From: Hysterangium stoloniferum
Taxonomy: Eukaryota; Basidiomycota; Agaricomycetes; Hysterangiales; Hysterangiaceae
DNA: 64,000 nt
Assembly: GCA_015178975.1 (NCBI GenBank)
Contig: WHVD01000017.1
Coordinates: 124,001 to 188,000, forward strand
Direction: 5' to 3'
Below are positions 37,201 to 48,723 of the stretch, one piece after another. Position numbers and translations under genes: made by a program. The stretch's first letter is position 1. Each line of letters opens with the position of its first letter. The notes under the pieces are model-generated. The model saw nothing but the letters and a program-made list of their open reading frames with translations. It was not told where the DNA came from and did no database searches.

Positions 37201-38193
37201 CATAGTGATTCATTTTTCAAAGACTACATGCCCACTAAAAGGCTGGCAAGAACGGATTAAGTGGTGTCGAGCAGGCATCCTGGGCTTTAAAAGTACTGAG
37301 GCTGTTGACCTGAAGGAGTTGTTGCAAGGCAAGGGTCGAATTAGTCAAACTGTCGGCGAGAATGGTTGTTGGTCTTCCAGGACCAGAAAAGTCACAGCGT
37401 GATTTAGATTCAAAAACTTCATCGCCGTGTGTATTCCCGCGGGGGGGAAGTCTAACACCCCCACCCCATACTAGAATTGGGCCTACCACATGCACGCGCA
37501 AGTATGTATGAAAAGCTACAGCTATGTTTTAACCGTCCAAGGAGCCATTTACACCTATTACAGTATTCCAGTCTTAAAACTCGGATATTAATAGGTAAAC
37601 CTTTCCTTCCAATACAAAGCGGATCATCGTTCAATCGTGGGAATTAGTATATAGTTGGGATGTCCCAGAGTACAATGACTTCCAAATCTTAAGTCAGCTT
37701 ACAGTCGACGTCATTGGAGATTTATACATAAATCCTGTGGAGTTAGTAAGGACAGGAATGTTGGTATGTCAAATCGCCTTTGTTCGTTGTGAGGTAGGAC
37801 AGGTTTAATCATGTAGTCCATGTCCTACTCGATCCCGGCCATTCAAAGTTTTACCTCGATCCAATTATCTCAACTGGTAAAGATATTGCCTACCTTTGAC
37901 TAGGCTTTAAAAGGGACCTGATTGCTGCCACAAATGGACATCAAAAAGAGCTCCCTCACCTCGATATGAACGGACTTAGCGCTATAGCTTGCAGCAATCG
38001 ACTGTTTAATAAATCAAGCTGAGCTAATAATATTGAATGGGGTGTACAATCTAGTGAAAGGGATGTGGGGTAGACACGAATGGCACAAGGTACCGAGTGC
38101 ATAAGGATTTCGCGCGAGCCACGTATAAATGTGAGTGGAATTTTCGCCGTGCAACAACTCTTAGTTCATAGTAGTGTGCGAGACTATAATGTT
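37201..38193. other. junction and 3' flank of DUF6535-HEAT copy 2
   Basis: 37690-38193 aligns with the 3' flank of copy 1 (21710-22233). 37201-37689 is a junction zone with retroelement-like pieces; no gene seen. Confidence 0.5.
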
Positions 38194-41100
38194 GTCAATA
38201 GTCCGTGTCTATCCATTTCCAGTATCAAGGCCCGAATACAATCAGAAGGAATATCACCCATAAAATGTATCATGAAGGACAAAATATGAGCAACTTCAAG
38301 AATGGTATGGCTTACAAAAGCTGGAAAAATTGGCATTCATACAACTAGAAGATGGAAGCACTCACCATCCTCCAAGAGGATTTGAATCAGCATGCCACGG
38401 TGTAGGAGGGGTGGTTCAGGTAGATAGAAGCGGCACAGTGCAATGAGGACGATCTGCAGCTTGAGGTTGGAAAAGTAACCTGAAAGACGGTAAAAGGAGT
38501 CAACGCCGGATGCAATGAAAGCATACCATATTTAGAAAAAGCTGCAAACAATTTTACACCGGATAAAACAAATGCATCTTCTTGGGCAGCAACGAGAGAT
38601 GCACAGTGATGTTCTAGGTTACAACGAGCAATTGGATCACGAAAGCAGTCTTTGAAAACATTGTTGAGAAGCAACTGTTGATTCGCATGTCAAGCCACGC
38701 ACCGTGTGTCGATAGCTTGATGAGCAAGTCGACAACATAATCTGGATTGGATGGGTGTCTATTTTGTAAAAGTTTAACAATACTAGGAATAGCACGTGCT
38801 ATGGCAGATCTAAATTCCGCTATGGTCAAATGTCAGCTGGATTTCCATGCGATTATGAGGCACTGAACTCTGGTCCGAAACCATCGCGAGGGCCGATGAA
38901 GCGTTTAGTTGAACATAGTCCCAAGTATCCATCAAAAGGGCAACAATATCGGGGATAGCACGCGACACGGCAGCTCGAAATTCGGCTGGGGACAATGTCA
39001 CTAGGGGTCCCATGCCATTATGATGGACCGCACCTTGCTCTGAAAGCTTGGCCAGGGCCAATACTCCGTTTGATCGAAGAGCGGGGTTAGCGTCCTTCAA
39101 AAGTGCAACAATGTCGGCGATGGCACTCAAAATGGCAGGCCGAAAATGGGCTGTGATCAAATGTCAGCTAGATTACCGTTCCAATATGAGGCACTGCACC
39201 TTGCTCTGAAAGCTTGGCCAGGGCCGACAATCCGTTTGATCGAACAAAAGGCTCAGTGTCCTTCAAATGTGCAACAATGTCGGGAATGGCACCCGAAATG
39301 GCGGCCCGAAATTCAGCTGTGATAAATGTCAGCTGTGTTCTCATCTCATTTTCAAGGCATCACACCAAATTCTGAAAGCCTGGCCAGTGCTGATCCAATA
39401 TTTGATTGACCCCACGGGTCAGGGTCTCGCAAAAGTATGACAATGTCGGGTATAGCATCCACAATGGCAAGTCGAAATTCGGCTGGGGTTCAAATGTCAG
39501 CTGGGTTCCCATCCCACTCTGATGCAAAGCACCTTGCTCTGAAAGCTTAGCCAGGGCCGATGCTGCCTTTGAACGAACAAAGACCTCAGTGTTCTTCAAA
39601 AGTGCAACGATGTCAGGAATGGCACGCGACACGGCAGCTCGAAATTGGGCTAGGGTCAAATGTCAGTCGGATTCCCATCCCATTATGATGCAACTCACAT
39701 TGCTCTGAAAGCTTGGCCAGGGCTGATGTTGTGTTTGAATGAAGGGCGAAGTCAGAGTGCTTTAAAAGTGCAACAATGTCGGGAATGGTACTCGAAATGG
39801 CAGGCCGAAATTCAACTGTGATCAATGTCAGGTAGATTAGGATCCTATTGTGACCCACCGCACCTTGTTCTGAAAGCTTCGCCAGGGCCGATGCTGCGTT
39901 TGAACGAACAAAGTCGTCAGTGTCCTTCAAAAGTGCAACAATGTCGGGAATGGCATTCGAAATAGCAGGCCGAAATTCGGCTGTGAGCAAATGTCAACGA
40001 TGTTCCCATCCCATTATGAGGCACCTCACCTTGTCCTGAAAGCTTTTCCAGGGCCGATGCTCCATTTGAGCGTATAAATGACCTAGAGTCCTTCAAAAGT
40101 GCACCAATGTCGGGAATGGTACCCAAAATGGCAGTGCGAAATTCGGCTATGTCAAACGTCAGTAAGCTTCCCATCCCACTTAGAGGTACTGCACCTTGCT
40201 CTGAAAGCTTCGCTAGGGCCAATACTGTGTTGGATCCATCCGACTGGCGCCAGTCCTTTAAAAGTGCAACAATGTCGGGGATGGCACTCGCAATGGCGGG
40301 GATGGCACTCGCAATGGCGGGGATGGCACTCGCAATGGCGGGGATGGCACTCGCAATGGCGGGGATGGCACTCGCAATGGCGGGGATGGCACTCGCAATG
40401 GCGGGGATGGCACTCGCAATGGCGGGGATGGCACTCGCAATGGCGGGGATGGCACTCGCAATGGCGGGGATGGCACTCGCAATGGCGGGGATGGCACTCG
40501 CAATGGCGGGGCGAAATTCGGCTGTGGTTAAATGTCAACTGGCTTCCCAACCCATTATAATGCACCGTACCTTGCTCTAAAAGCTTGGTCAGAGCTGATA
40601 CTCCGTTTGATCCAACAAGGCCGTCCGAGTCCTTCAAAATTGCAACAATCTCGGGAATGGCACCCGAAACGGCAGCTCGGAATTCGGCTGTGATCGATTG
40701 TCAGCTGGATTCCTATCCTATTGAGAGACGCCCCACCTCGTTCTGAAAGCTTGGCCAGTACCGATACTGCGTCGAACCGAACGGAGTTATGAGAGTCTTT
40801 CAAAAGTATGACAATGTCAGGAATGGCACCGGCAATGGCGGTGCGAAATTCCTCTGGAAACCCATGGACTATGGTAGTTTGCAAGGAGTCGGCGCACATA
40901 CCAAACACATGCAGAGTAATCACTGCCTGTACGAGAGCCAATTTTCCTTCACGCACTCTGAGATTGAAGCTGGGCAAGGTGAGGCCAAAATTGTGCGCTT
41001 TCAAGTAGTTTGGAAATTGGGGAATGAATAATATATGAAATAATATGAGGTCTCTTTACATACATGTCATCGTTACCTGTTGAAGGATCTTGATGCCTTC

Positions 41101-44100
41101 ATGACGCCAAAGACTGTGAGAACTTTGTAAGAGATCCATAGTTGACCAGAGACGGCGCGTCGCGAATTGGGAAATGTGGTGTATGTCGGGCTTATTGACT
41201 AGATCACTGTTATATGTATGAGTATGGGGTGGGGCAGAAGGGGGGATTGTCAACCTTCGGAGTGGAGTTGAAGGGGGATTGTGCGGCGATGGTCGCATAC
41301 TGTCAGATAAACCTACAGCACCAAGCATGTGACCCCTGATAAGAGGTAGGAGCTTCGCTACGGAGACTTAAAAATAAAATGCTTTATAAAGAATTATTGG
41401 ACTACCTTTCTCAGATAGGCTGCCCAGGAGAAATGCTGCGCTTGATCGAACGGAGGCATGAGAGTGCTTCAAAAGTGCAACAATGTCAGGAATGGCACCC
41501 TCTATGGCAACTTGACATAGCGCCGTGTTCAGATCTCAGCTGGATTCACATCCCATTATTGAGGCACCGCACCTTGTTCTGAAAGCTTGGTCAGGGCCAA
41601 TACTGCGTTTGACCGAACGGGGGTCTTCAAAAGTGCAACAATTGCGGGAATAGCATCCAAAATGGCAGCTCGGAATTCAGCTGTGGTGAAATGTCAGCTA
41701 GATTCCCAGCCCACTGTGACGCATCCCACCTTGCTCTGAAAGTTTGGCTAGGGCTGATGCTCCATCTGACCCAGCGGATTGGTCCCATTTTCCTATAAGT
41801 GCAACGATGTCAGGAATGGCATCCACAATGGCAGCTCGAAATTCGGCCGTCGTCAAGAGAGCAGTCCGAAATTCGACTGTGGTCAAATGTCACTTGGATT
41901 GCCATCCCATTATGTGGGACCATACCTTGCTCTGAAAGTTTCGCCATGGCAGATGCTGTGTTTGATCGAACAGAAGGCATAGAGTCCTTCAAAAGTGTAG
42001 CAATGTCGGAAATCGCACTTGAAATGGCAGCTCGAAAGTCGGCTGTCAACAGATGTCAGCTGGGTTCTCATCCCAATATGAGGCACCGCACCTTGGTTCG
42101 AAAGCTTGGCAAGTGCTGATACACCATTTGATCGAACATCTTCGTGGGAGTCTTTCAAAAGTATGACAATGTCGGGCATGACATCCAGAATGGCAGGTCG
42201 AAGTTGGGCTGGGGTCAAATGTCAGCTGAGCTCCCATCCCATTATGAGGCACCGCACCTTGTTCCGAAAGCTTGGCTAGTGCTGATAAACCATGTGATCG
42301 AACGGATGAATCGGAGTCTCTCAAAAGTATGACAATGTCTGGCATAGCATCCACAATGGCAGGTCGAAATTTGGCTGGGGTCAAATGTCAGCTGGGCTTC
42401 CATCCCATTAGGGCACCGTACCTTGTTCCGAAAGCTTGGCTAGTGCTGATAAACCATTTGATCGAACGGATGCGTCGGAGTCTCTCAAAAGTATGACAAT
42501 GTCCGGTATAGCATCCACAATGGCAGGTCGAAATTTCGCTGGGGTCCCATGTCAGCTGGGGTTCCATCCTATTATGAGGCACCGCACCTTGGTCCGAAAG
42601 CTCGGCCAGTGCTGATACACCATTTAATCGAACTGATTCGTCGCAGTCTCTCAAAAGTATGACAATGTCGGGTATGGCATCCACAATGGCAGGTTGAAAG
42701 TCGGCTGGGGTCAAATATGAGCTGGGTTCCCATCCTATGAGAATGCAATGCAACCTTGCGGTGAAAGCTTGGCCAGTGCTGATACACCATTTGATCGAAC
42801 CGAGTGGTGAGTGTCCTTCAAAAGTGCAACAATGTTGGGAATGACATCAGCAATGGCTGGTCGGAATTCGGCTGTGGTCAAATGTCAGCTGAGTTCCCAT
42901 CCCATTATGAGGCACTGCACAATGGTCTGAAAGCCTGGCCAGGCTCGATATTCCGCTCGAACGAACAGAGAAGTCAGTATCCTTCAAAAGTGCAACAATG
43001 TCGGGAATGGCATGCGAAATGGCCACTCGTAATTCGACTGTCATTAAATGTCAGCTGGCTTCCCATCTTATTATGAGGCACCGCACCTTGTTCTGAAAGT
43101 TTTGTCACGGCCGACACTCCGTTTAAACGAACCCAGCCGTCAGTGTCCTTCAAAAGTGTAACAATGTTGGGAATGACATCGGCAATGGCAGGCCGGAGTT
43201 CGGCTGTGGTCAAATGTTAGTCAGGGTTCCCATCCCATTATAAGGCACTGCACCCTGCTCTGAAAGCTTGGCCAGGATCGATACTCCGTTTGAAAGAACG
43301 GAGTGGTCAGTGTCCTTCAAAAGTGCAACGATGTCGGTAATGGCACCCGAAGTCGCAACTCGAAATTCGGCTGTGATCAAATGTGAGCAAGATTACCATC
43401 TCGTTGTGCGCCGCCGCACCTTGTTCTGAAAGCTTCGCCAAGGCCGATATTCCGTTTGATCGAACGGTGTTGTCAGAGTTCTTCAAAAGTGCAATAATGT
43501 GGGGAATGGCCCCACAAATTCCAGTTGGAAAATTCGCTGAAAACCGCTGCATATTATAGAAACTCCTTTTCCACTTTGCATACTCTTACCACATTTCACC
43601 AGTAATAGTTCTCCGGGGTCAGTTCTATGTTGAAGGCGCTCGGTGCTACATTGTGCTAGTCTCCTTATCCACTCGTTTCCTGTTCCCGCCGTACCAATAC
43701 GTTAGCTGCTAAGTGTATTTTCATCCATGTAAAGAGAACAATTCACCTACTATAACACCCTTCCCTTCGAGCATTCTCCGGCAATCTTCTGCTCGTCCAT
43801 CAGTTTCTTTCCTGTCGCCATAACAAATGTCCTCACTAAGGTGCCAATATGCCAATAGTACCTCTTCACAGCTGGCACGTAGGTCCTCTTTCTCTGACAA
43901 CGCTCCATCAATAGCAGCCATCATCAACGTCTGTCGCTCGTAAGATGCTGCACCCAAAGTGATCAGAGTTTGGATGTCTGAGTCTGTCGACACCGCTAGG
44001 TTGCCCTCATCCATGTTTACTTTAATCCCAATAAGTACCGCCAAACCCAATGTCTTCAGGCAAGGCTCTAAACTGTCCAACCGATGTAAAGGTCTCCCGA

Positions 44101-45492
44101 CCTGTATCAGGGTTTTGAAGGGGGTAAGGTATCCCCCGTCTATCAGTTTGTCTGTTCGCGGCGACAGGAATCGAGACATTGCAAGGAGAGAAACTTCGGC
44201 AAGCTCTGCATCACGTACCGTGACGACGCCCGCGATAACGTGAAAGCAACGTTCAAATATTTTGCATAATTTTTCCGTTACTGCTCGTTGGCACAGAGCA
44301 ATTCGCAATTGTTCACACGGTTTCGCACCTGCTACAGCCCTCAGTGCCTCCTGAACTGTCTCCTCCGACATAGATTTTTCAATCACCCATGCCAGGACAT
44401 CAGCTTCAAGTTCGGCCCGTTGAGGCTTACGTTGCGCTTCGACCAAGAACCGAGAGACGCTCTCTAGCCATTCGGAAATTCTAAATGGATATGTCCATGT
44501 CGATGACAAAGACCCAGGATCGTCTAATCCGGACGTCCCATACTTTGCCCCTGCAGAGACGACCGGGAAAAAGCGTGACATTGTTGTCTGAAAGGGACAG
44601 GCGGGGGAAAACAAGGGAAATAACGTGCCGAGTATATATAGCGCGATTCCGCATCCGGTCAAAAAAAGCATAAGTACGCCTAAAGCTACGCTGTTATTCC
44701 AGGTGAACAAGACGAGACCTGCAGAAAAAAGAAAGAGAGCTAGTTGGATCAGAAGCGGGATGCCAGTAACAACTGACTCGAGGCGCCACAGCTGCGCTCT
44801 CTTAACACGAAGGAGACGTTGACATGCATCACTTGAGCGACTTCCTGGTGATACAGGAATATACTTCGCCAGCCATTCCCTTGCAAGTACAGCACAAAGC
44901 GCACTGAAGAGGGTCAGACCGAGACTACCGAACCACAAACAGTTGACAATAAGGGAATATTTGGAGACTTTAAAAGACGGAGAGGTAGTCGCAGCGAACT
45001 GATCTTGGAGTGTCTGAAGTATTTCCTGAAGAGGATCTACCTGCAAATCCCTCCTACTTTCGATCAGGAAAGCGGTAAGAATCCCTCCAAACAAGCCTGC
45101 CTGAGAAACTATGAATTGAATATCCATAAAAGAGAATGAATTCACTTTACAAAGATGAGAAGCTCGTCGATACCAACTTGCAATGAATTGGTAAGTTCTT
45201 TGTCCTCTTTTTCCGTTTCCTTTAGATATGACGACCATATGGTTGAATCCGATTGAAAGTGTTTGGCATAGGGGTTGCCTTCCTCGCTCTCTAGGCCATT
45301 ACCGCCACTGGATGCCGCCTTGGTTGGGCTCGAGGCAACCGTGGTAGGCCGCAGCGAAGGTTCGCGGTTGATCCTTCCTGATGCTTCCGTTTGCGTGCTT
45401 CAGTTGAGAAAAGCGGAAAAACCTGATGTAATACCTGTGGCAACTGGGATCTGTGATTCAACGGAGCTACTGGCTCCTGCATACCGCAACAT
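38194..45492 (-). CDS. DUF6535 membrane domain - HEAT-repeat array protein, copy 2
   Basis: Paralogue of 22234-29675 with the same layout. Start ATG 45492 (MLRYAGASSSVESQ), then an exon with SDSTIWSSYLKETEKEDKEL ending DELLIF, an exon from about 45110 with AGLFGGILTAFLIES and four hydrophobic segments down to about 43740, about 25 HEAT exons (13 in 43540-41470, 12 in 40830-38770) around a conserved non-HEAT segment, and a C-terminus ending at TAG 38194. One HEAT exon (around 40281-40511) contains a 21-bp minisatellite of 11 units that lengthens its first helix in frame. The 1-nt difference from copy 1 near 43822 falls in what may be a short intron, so it need not break the gene. Likely membrane-anchored by inference; substrate or partner unknown. 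Confidence 0.73.
38770..40830 (-). repeat. HEAT exon-intron array, C-terminal block (12 units, gene copy 2)
   Basis: Units align one to one with 22800-24690, except that one exon is enlarged by the minisatellite at 40281-40511. Spacing is otherwise about 166 bp. Confidence 0.85.
40281..40511 (-). repeat. 21-bp coding minisatellite, 11 units, inside a HEAT exon
   Basis: The unit ATGGCACTCGCAATGGCGGGG (plus strand, 21 bp) is repeated 11 times with no visible differences. In the gene's frame (minus) it encodes the heptapeptide AIASAIP. The other gene has a single unit at 24322-24345. The insertion keeps the frame and adds 70 residues. Confidence 0.9.
41470..43540 (-). repeat. HEAT exon-intron array, N-terminal block (13 units, gene copy 2)
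   Basis: Two units fewer than the matching block in copy 1; one missing unit corresponds to the recent duplicate at 26940-27271. The unit near 41850 has the same short extra piece as in copy 1. Confidence 0.83.
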
Positions 45493-45680
45493 CAGTTTGA
45501 CTTAGGGTCAGTTGAAGCTCGGCAGGCGCGGGCTTCTTGGAAGCAACTTTCCCACAGTCTCAAGGGCTACCGACAGGGGCGCTGCGACCGCGTGAGTGAC
45601 GCACTCCCTGCCTATCGATCGACACGACACAACAGATCATTCCTCTATCGTAGAAATTAGTATATAGTTGGGCTGTGCCA

Positions 45681-45895
45681 CATCAGGGATTTGGGAATGT
45701 CTACACCCATTATGTAGCCTCCCCAGACTCCCTAGATCTATAGTAAGTAAGCTTTTATACCGACTAGTAAATAGGGATCTCGCGAAAGTAGTGTGTCTAG
45801 CCGTGTCTAGCCGAGCTAACTAGCTCTCCTAGATGGCTCTAGACAATATAGACGGCATACTTACTGATCTTCCCGCTTTCCCGATGCAGAGTACA
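45681..45895 (+). mobile_element. MITE, family 1, copy 3
   Basis: About 215 bp, CATCAGGGATTTGGGAATGT on the left and TTTCCCGATG on the right. It lies in the 3' flank of truncated copy 3 exactly as copy 2 lies in the 3' flank of gene copy 1, so it moved by segmental duplication rather than by independent insertion. Confidence 0.75.
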
Positions 45896-47471
45896 ATTAA
45901 TTGCAAACCGTAAGTCATAAGCTTACAGTCGACGTCACTGGAGAGTTGGAAAATAAATCTTGTGGAGGTAGTAAGGACGGAAATGTTGGTGTTCGTTCAC
46001 GAGGCATCATTTGCTATGTCAAACCGCGTTCGTCGTGAGGTAAGACAGGTTTAACCATGTAGTCCATGTCCTACTCGATCCCGGTTATTCAAAGTTTTAC
46101 CTCGATCCGATTATCTCAACTGGTAAAGATATTGCCTACCTTTGACTGGGCTTTAACAGGAACCTCATTGCTGCCGCAAGTGGATATCAAGAAGAGCTTC
46201 CTCACCCTGATATGAACGGACTTCGCGCAAAGATTTTGCACAGTTTTTCCGTTACCCCTCGTGTTGGCACAAGGCAATTCGCAACTGTTCACATGGTGTC
46301 GCACCTGCTACAGCCCTCAGTGCCTCCTGAACTGTCTCATCAGACATATATTTTTCAATCACCCATGCCAGGACATCAGCTTCAAGTTCGGCCCGTTGAG
46401 GCTTGCGTTGTGCTTCGACCAAGAACCGAGAGACACTCTCTAGCCATTCGGAAAATTCTAAATGGATATGCCCATGTCGATGAAAAAGACCCAAAATCGT
46501 CTGATCCGGACGTCCCATACTTTGCGCCTGCAGAGACGACCGGGAAAAAGCGTGACATTGTTGCCTGAAAGGGACAGGCGGGGGAAAACAAGAGAAATAA
46601 CGTGCCGAGTATATATAGCGCGATTCCGGATTCGGTCAAAAAAAGCATAAGTACGCCTAAAGCTACGCTGTTATTCCAGGTGAACAAGACGAGACCTGCA
46701 GAAAAAGAAAGAGAGCTAGTTGGATCAAAAGCGGGATGCCAGAAACAACTGACTCGAGGCGCCACTGCTGCGCTCTCTTATCACGAAGGAGACGTTGACA
46801 TGCATCACTTGAGCGACTTCCTGGGGATACAGGAATATACTTCGCCAGCCATTCCCTTGCAAGTACAGCACAAAGCGCACTGAAGAGGGTCAGACCGAGA
46901 CTACTGAACCACAAATAGTTGACAATAAGGGAAGATTTGGAGACTTGAAAAGACGGAGAGGTAGTGGCTGCGAACTGATTTTGGAGTGTGTTCAGGATTT
47001 CCTGAAGAGGATTTACCTGCAAATCCTTCCTACTTTCGATCAGGAAAGCGGTAAGAATCGATCCAAATAAGCGTGCCTGAGAAACTATGGATTGAATGTC
47101 CATAAAGGAGAATGAATTCAGTTTACAAAGATGAGAAGCTCGTCGATACCAACTTGCAATGAATTGGCAAGTTCTTTGTCCTCTTTTTCCGTTTCCTTTA
47201 GATATAACGACCATATGATCGAATGTGATTGAAAATGCTTGGCATAGGGGTTGCCTTCCTCGCTATCTAGGCCATTACCGCCACTGGATGCCGCCTTGGT
47301 TGGGGTTGAGGGAACCGTGGTAGGCCGCAGCGCAGGTTCGCGGTTGATCCTTCCTGATGCTTCCGTTTGCGTGTTTCAGTTTAGAAAACGCGTGAAATCT
47401 GATGTAATACCTGCGGCAACTGGGATTTGTGATTCAGCGGAGCTACTGTCTCCTGCATACTGCGAAGACAT
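45896..47471 (-). pseudogene. DUF6535 gene copy 3, HEAT array deleted
   Basis: Start region MSSQYAGDSSSAESQ at 47471, an exon region ending near 47130, then RLFGSILTAFLIESRKD and the following membrane segments to about 46252. At about 46228 the sequence jumps from the middle of the DUF6535 exon (matching 28430) straight to the 3' flank of the gene (matching about 22030). The rest of the exon, all HEAT units and the C-terminal module are gone, about 6.4 kb. The DUF6535 part also has small disruptions (the frame changes near 46510 and 46700). Probably non-functional, though a short membrane protein cannot be excluded. Confidence 0.7.
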
Positions 47472-48081
47472 CAGTTTGACTTAGGGTCAGTTGGGCGCTT
47501 CAAATACAAAGCTCGACAGGAGCGAGCTTCATGTAGCTTTCAAGGGCTACCGACAGGTGGGGAGCTTCGACAGCATGAGTGAGTGACGCGCTCCCTGGAA
47601 AAATCATATAACACAAATAATCTTCGTAAATAAAACACTAATCTTTAAATTTATCTTATTCTTAGTTTATACTTCAAACACAGAGTGAAATATTCTGTTG
47701 TGTATGACCGGAAATAAGCTTGTTGTGGCAAGGTCAGTAGCGGGTGGGACACCACTAATCTACATTGGCAGAAAGCTTATATTTTGATGAAGGTTTTCCT
47801 ATACCTAAAGTTCAATTGCCCACATTTTTATGACATTTGCCACTGAAATCGACAGCAAGATGCGAATATCAAGAGTTCTCAATTGCGCGCCGCACTTTCA
47901 ATCCACTGAGTAAGCCCATTTTCCAACATTGGTTACAGAAAAATAAGTATCTATAATGTATTCATGGTTTTTTTCTTAGAGAACCCCAGCAGTCATGAAA
48001 TAAAAAGTGCGCGGCGGCCTCTGATGGCCCAAGTCTCAAGGAGGCCATAAAACGAGAAAATCGTAAGGCGTGTCCAAGATA
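47472..48081. other. upstream flank of copy 3
   Basis: Aligns with 29676-30260 upstream of copy 1. Homology ends where the LTR-like element begins at 48082. Confidence 0.5.
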
Positions 48082-48575
48082 TGTCGGAAAATTCCGAAAA
48101 CCCTGAGCATGCCTTAACAGGCCGATCAGGCGCTCAGGTTCGCCGAACGGCTGATCAGGCCTGATTTGGTTAAGAGTTCAGAAGGCCCTGACCAGGGAAC
48201 CGGATACATGGAGCAGGCAATCAGCATGACGCCCTGTCCAGGCTCGTCAGGTGACCTGTCCAGGCTCATCAGGTGACCTGTCCAGGCTCATCAGGTGACC
48301 TGTCCAGGCTCATCAGGTGACCTGTCCAGGCTCATCAGGTGACCTGTCCAGGCTCATCAGGTGACCTGTCCAGGCTCATCAGGTGACCTGTCCAGGCTCG
48401 TCAGGTGACCTGTTCAGGCTCATCAGGTGACCTGTTCAGGCTTGGACAGGCCACGTCAGCTGTCAAATAAAAAAAAGAAAGCTGTGGGTCTTGGGACTCC
48501 TCATTCGAGAGACACCATCCCGCTTAATGCAGGTAACTTAGGCGCCCAAGAGGAATATATACTAAATAATACAAC
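48082..48575 (+). mobile_element. LTR-like element with internal 22-bp minisatellite, copy 1
   Basis: Shares both borders with 56673-58431 (starts TGTCGGAAAA, ends AATAATACAAC). The left part is rich in TGATCAGGCCTGAT-type palindromes; the right part has a TATA-like AATATATAC close to the end, as in a terminal repeat. No coding capacity and no clear target duplication. Solo LTR is my best guess; a non-autonomous element of another kind is possible. Confidence 0.45.
48233..48440 (+). repeat. 22-bp minisatellite, about 9.5 units
   Basis: Unit CCTGTCCAGGCTCATCAGGT plus GA. Most units have CCTGTCCAGG, the last ones CCTGTTCAGG. The same array in the other element copy is about seven times longer. 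Confidence 0.9.
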
Positions 48576-48723
48576 GACCGTAGCTTCAAGGGTCTCCACC
48601 CTGACTTTGTTTGACTGTAGCTTCATCATTGTCTAGGAATATCAACCGTGCACCGTGCTGGGGACCGTGACGCGTGACTGCTGTTACAAGCAATTCGAAA
48701 ACCTTTATTCCTCTCCAAGACCT

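Noticed and set aside
40107-40580. Plus-strand open frame with MALAMAG heptads
   Set aside because: It is the antisense shadow of the 21-bp expansion in the HEAT exon; the minus strand has the HEAT pattern on both sides.
43800-43850. 1-nt difference between the two giant genes as a disabling frameshift
   Set aside because: It may lie in a short intron (donor-like GTAATA, acceptor-like CTACAG in copy 1), so it cannot be called a defect from the sequence alone.
43959-44243. Plus-strand open frames opposite the DUF6535 exons
   Set aside because: Shadow frames; conserved only as far as the minus-strand gene is.
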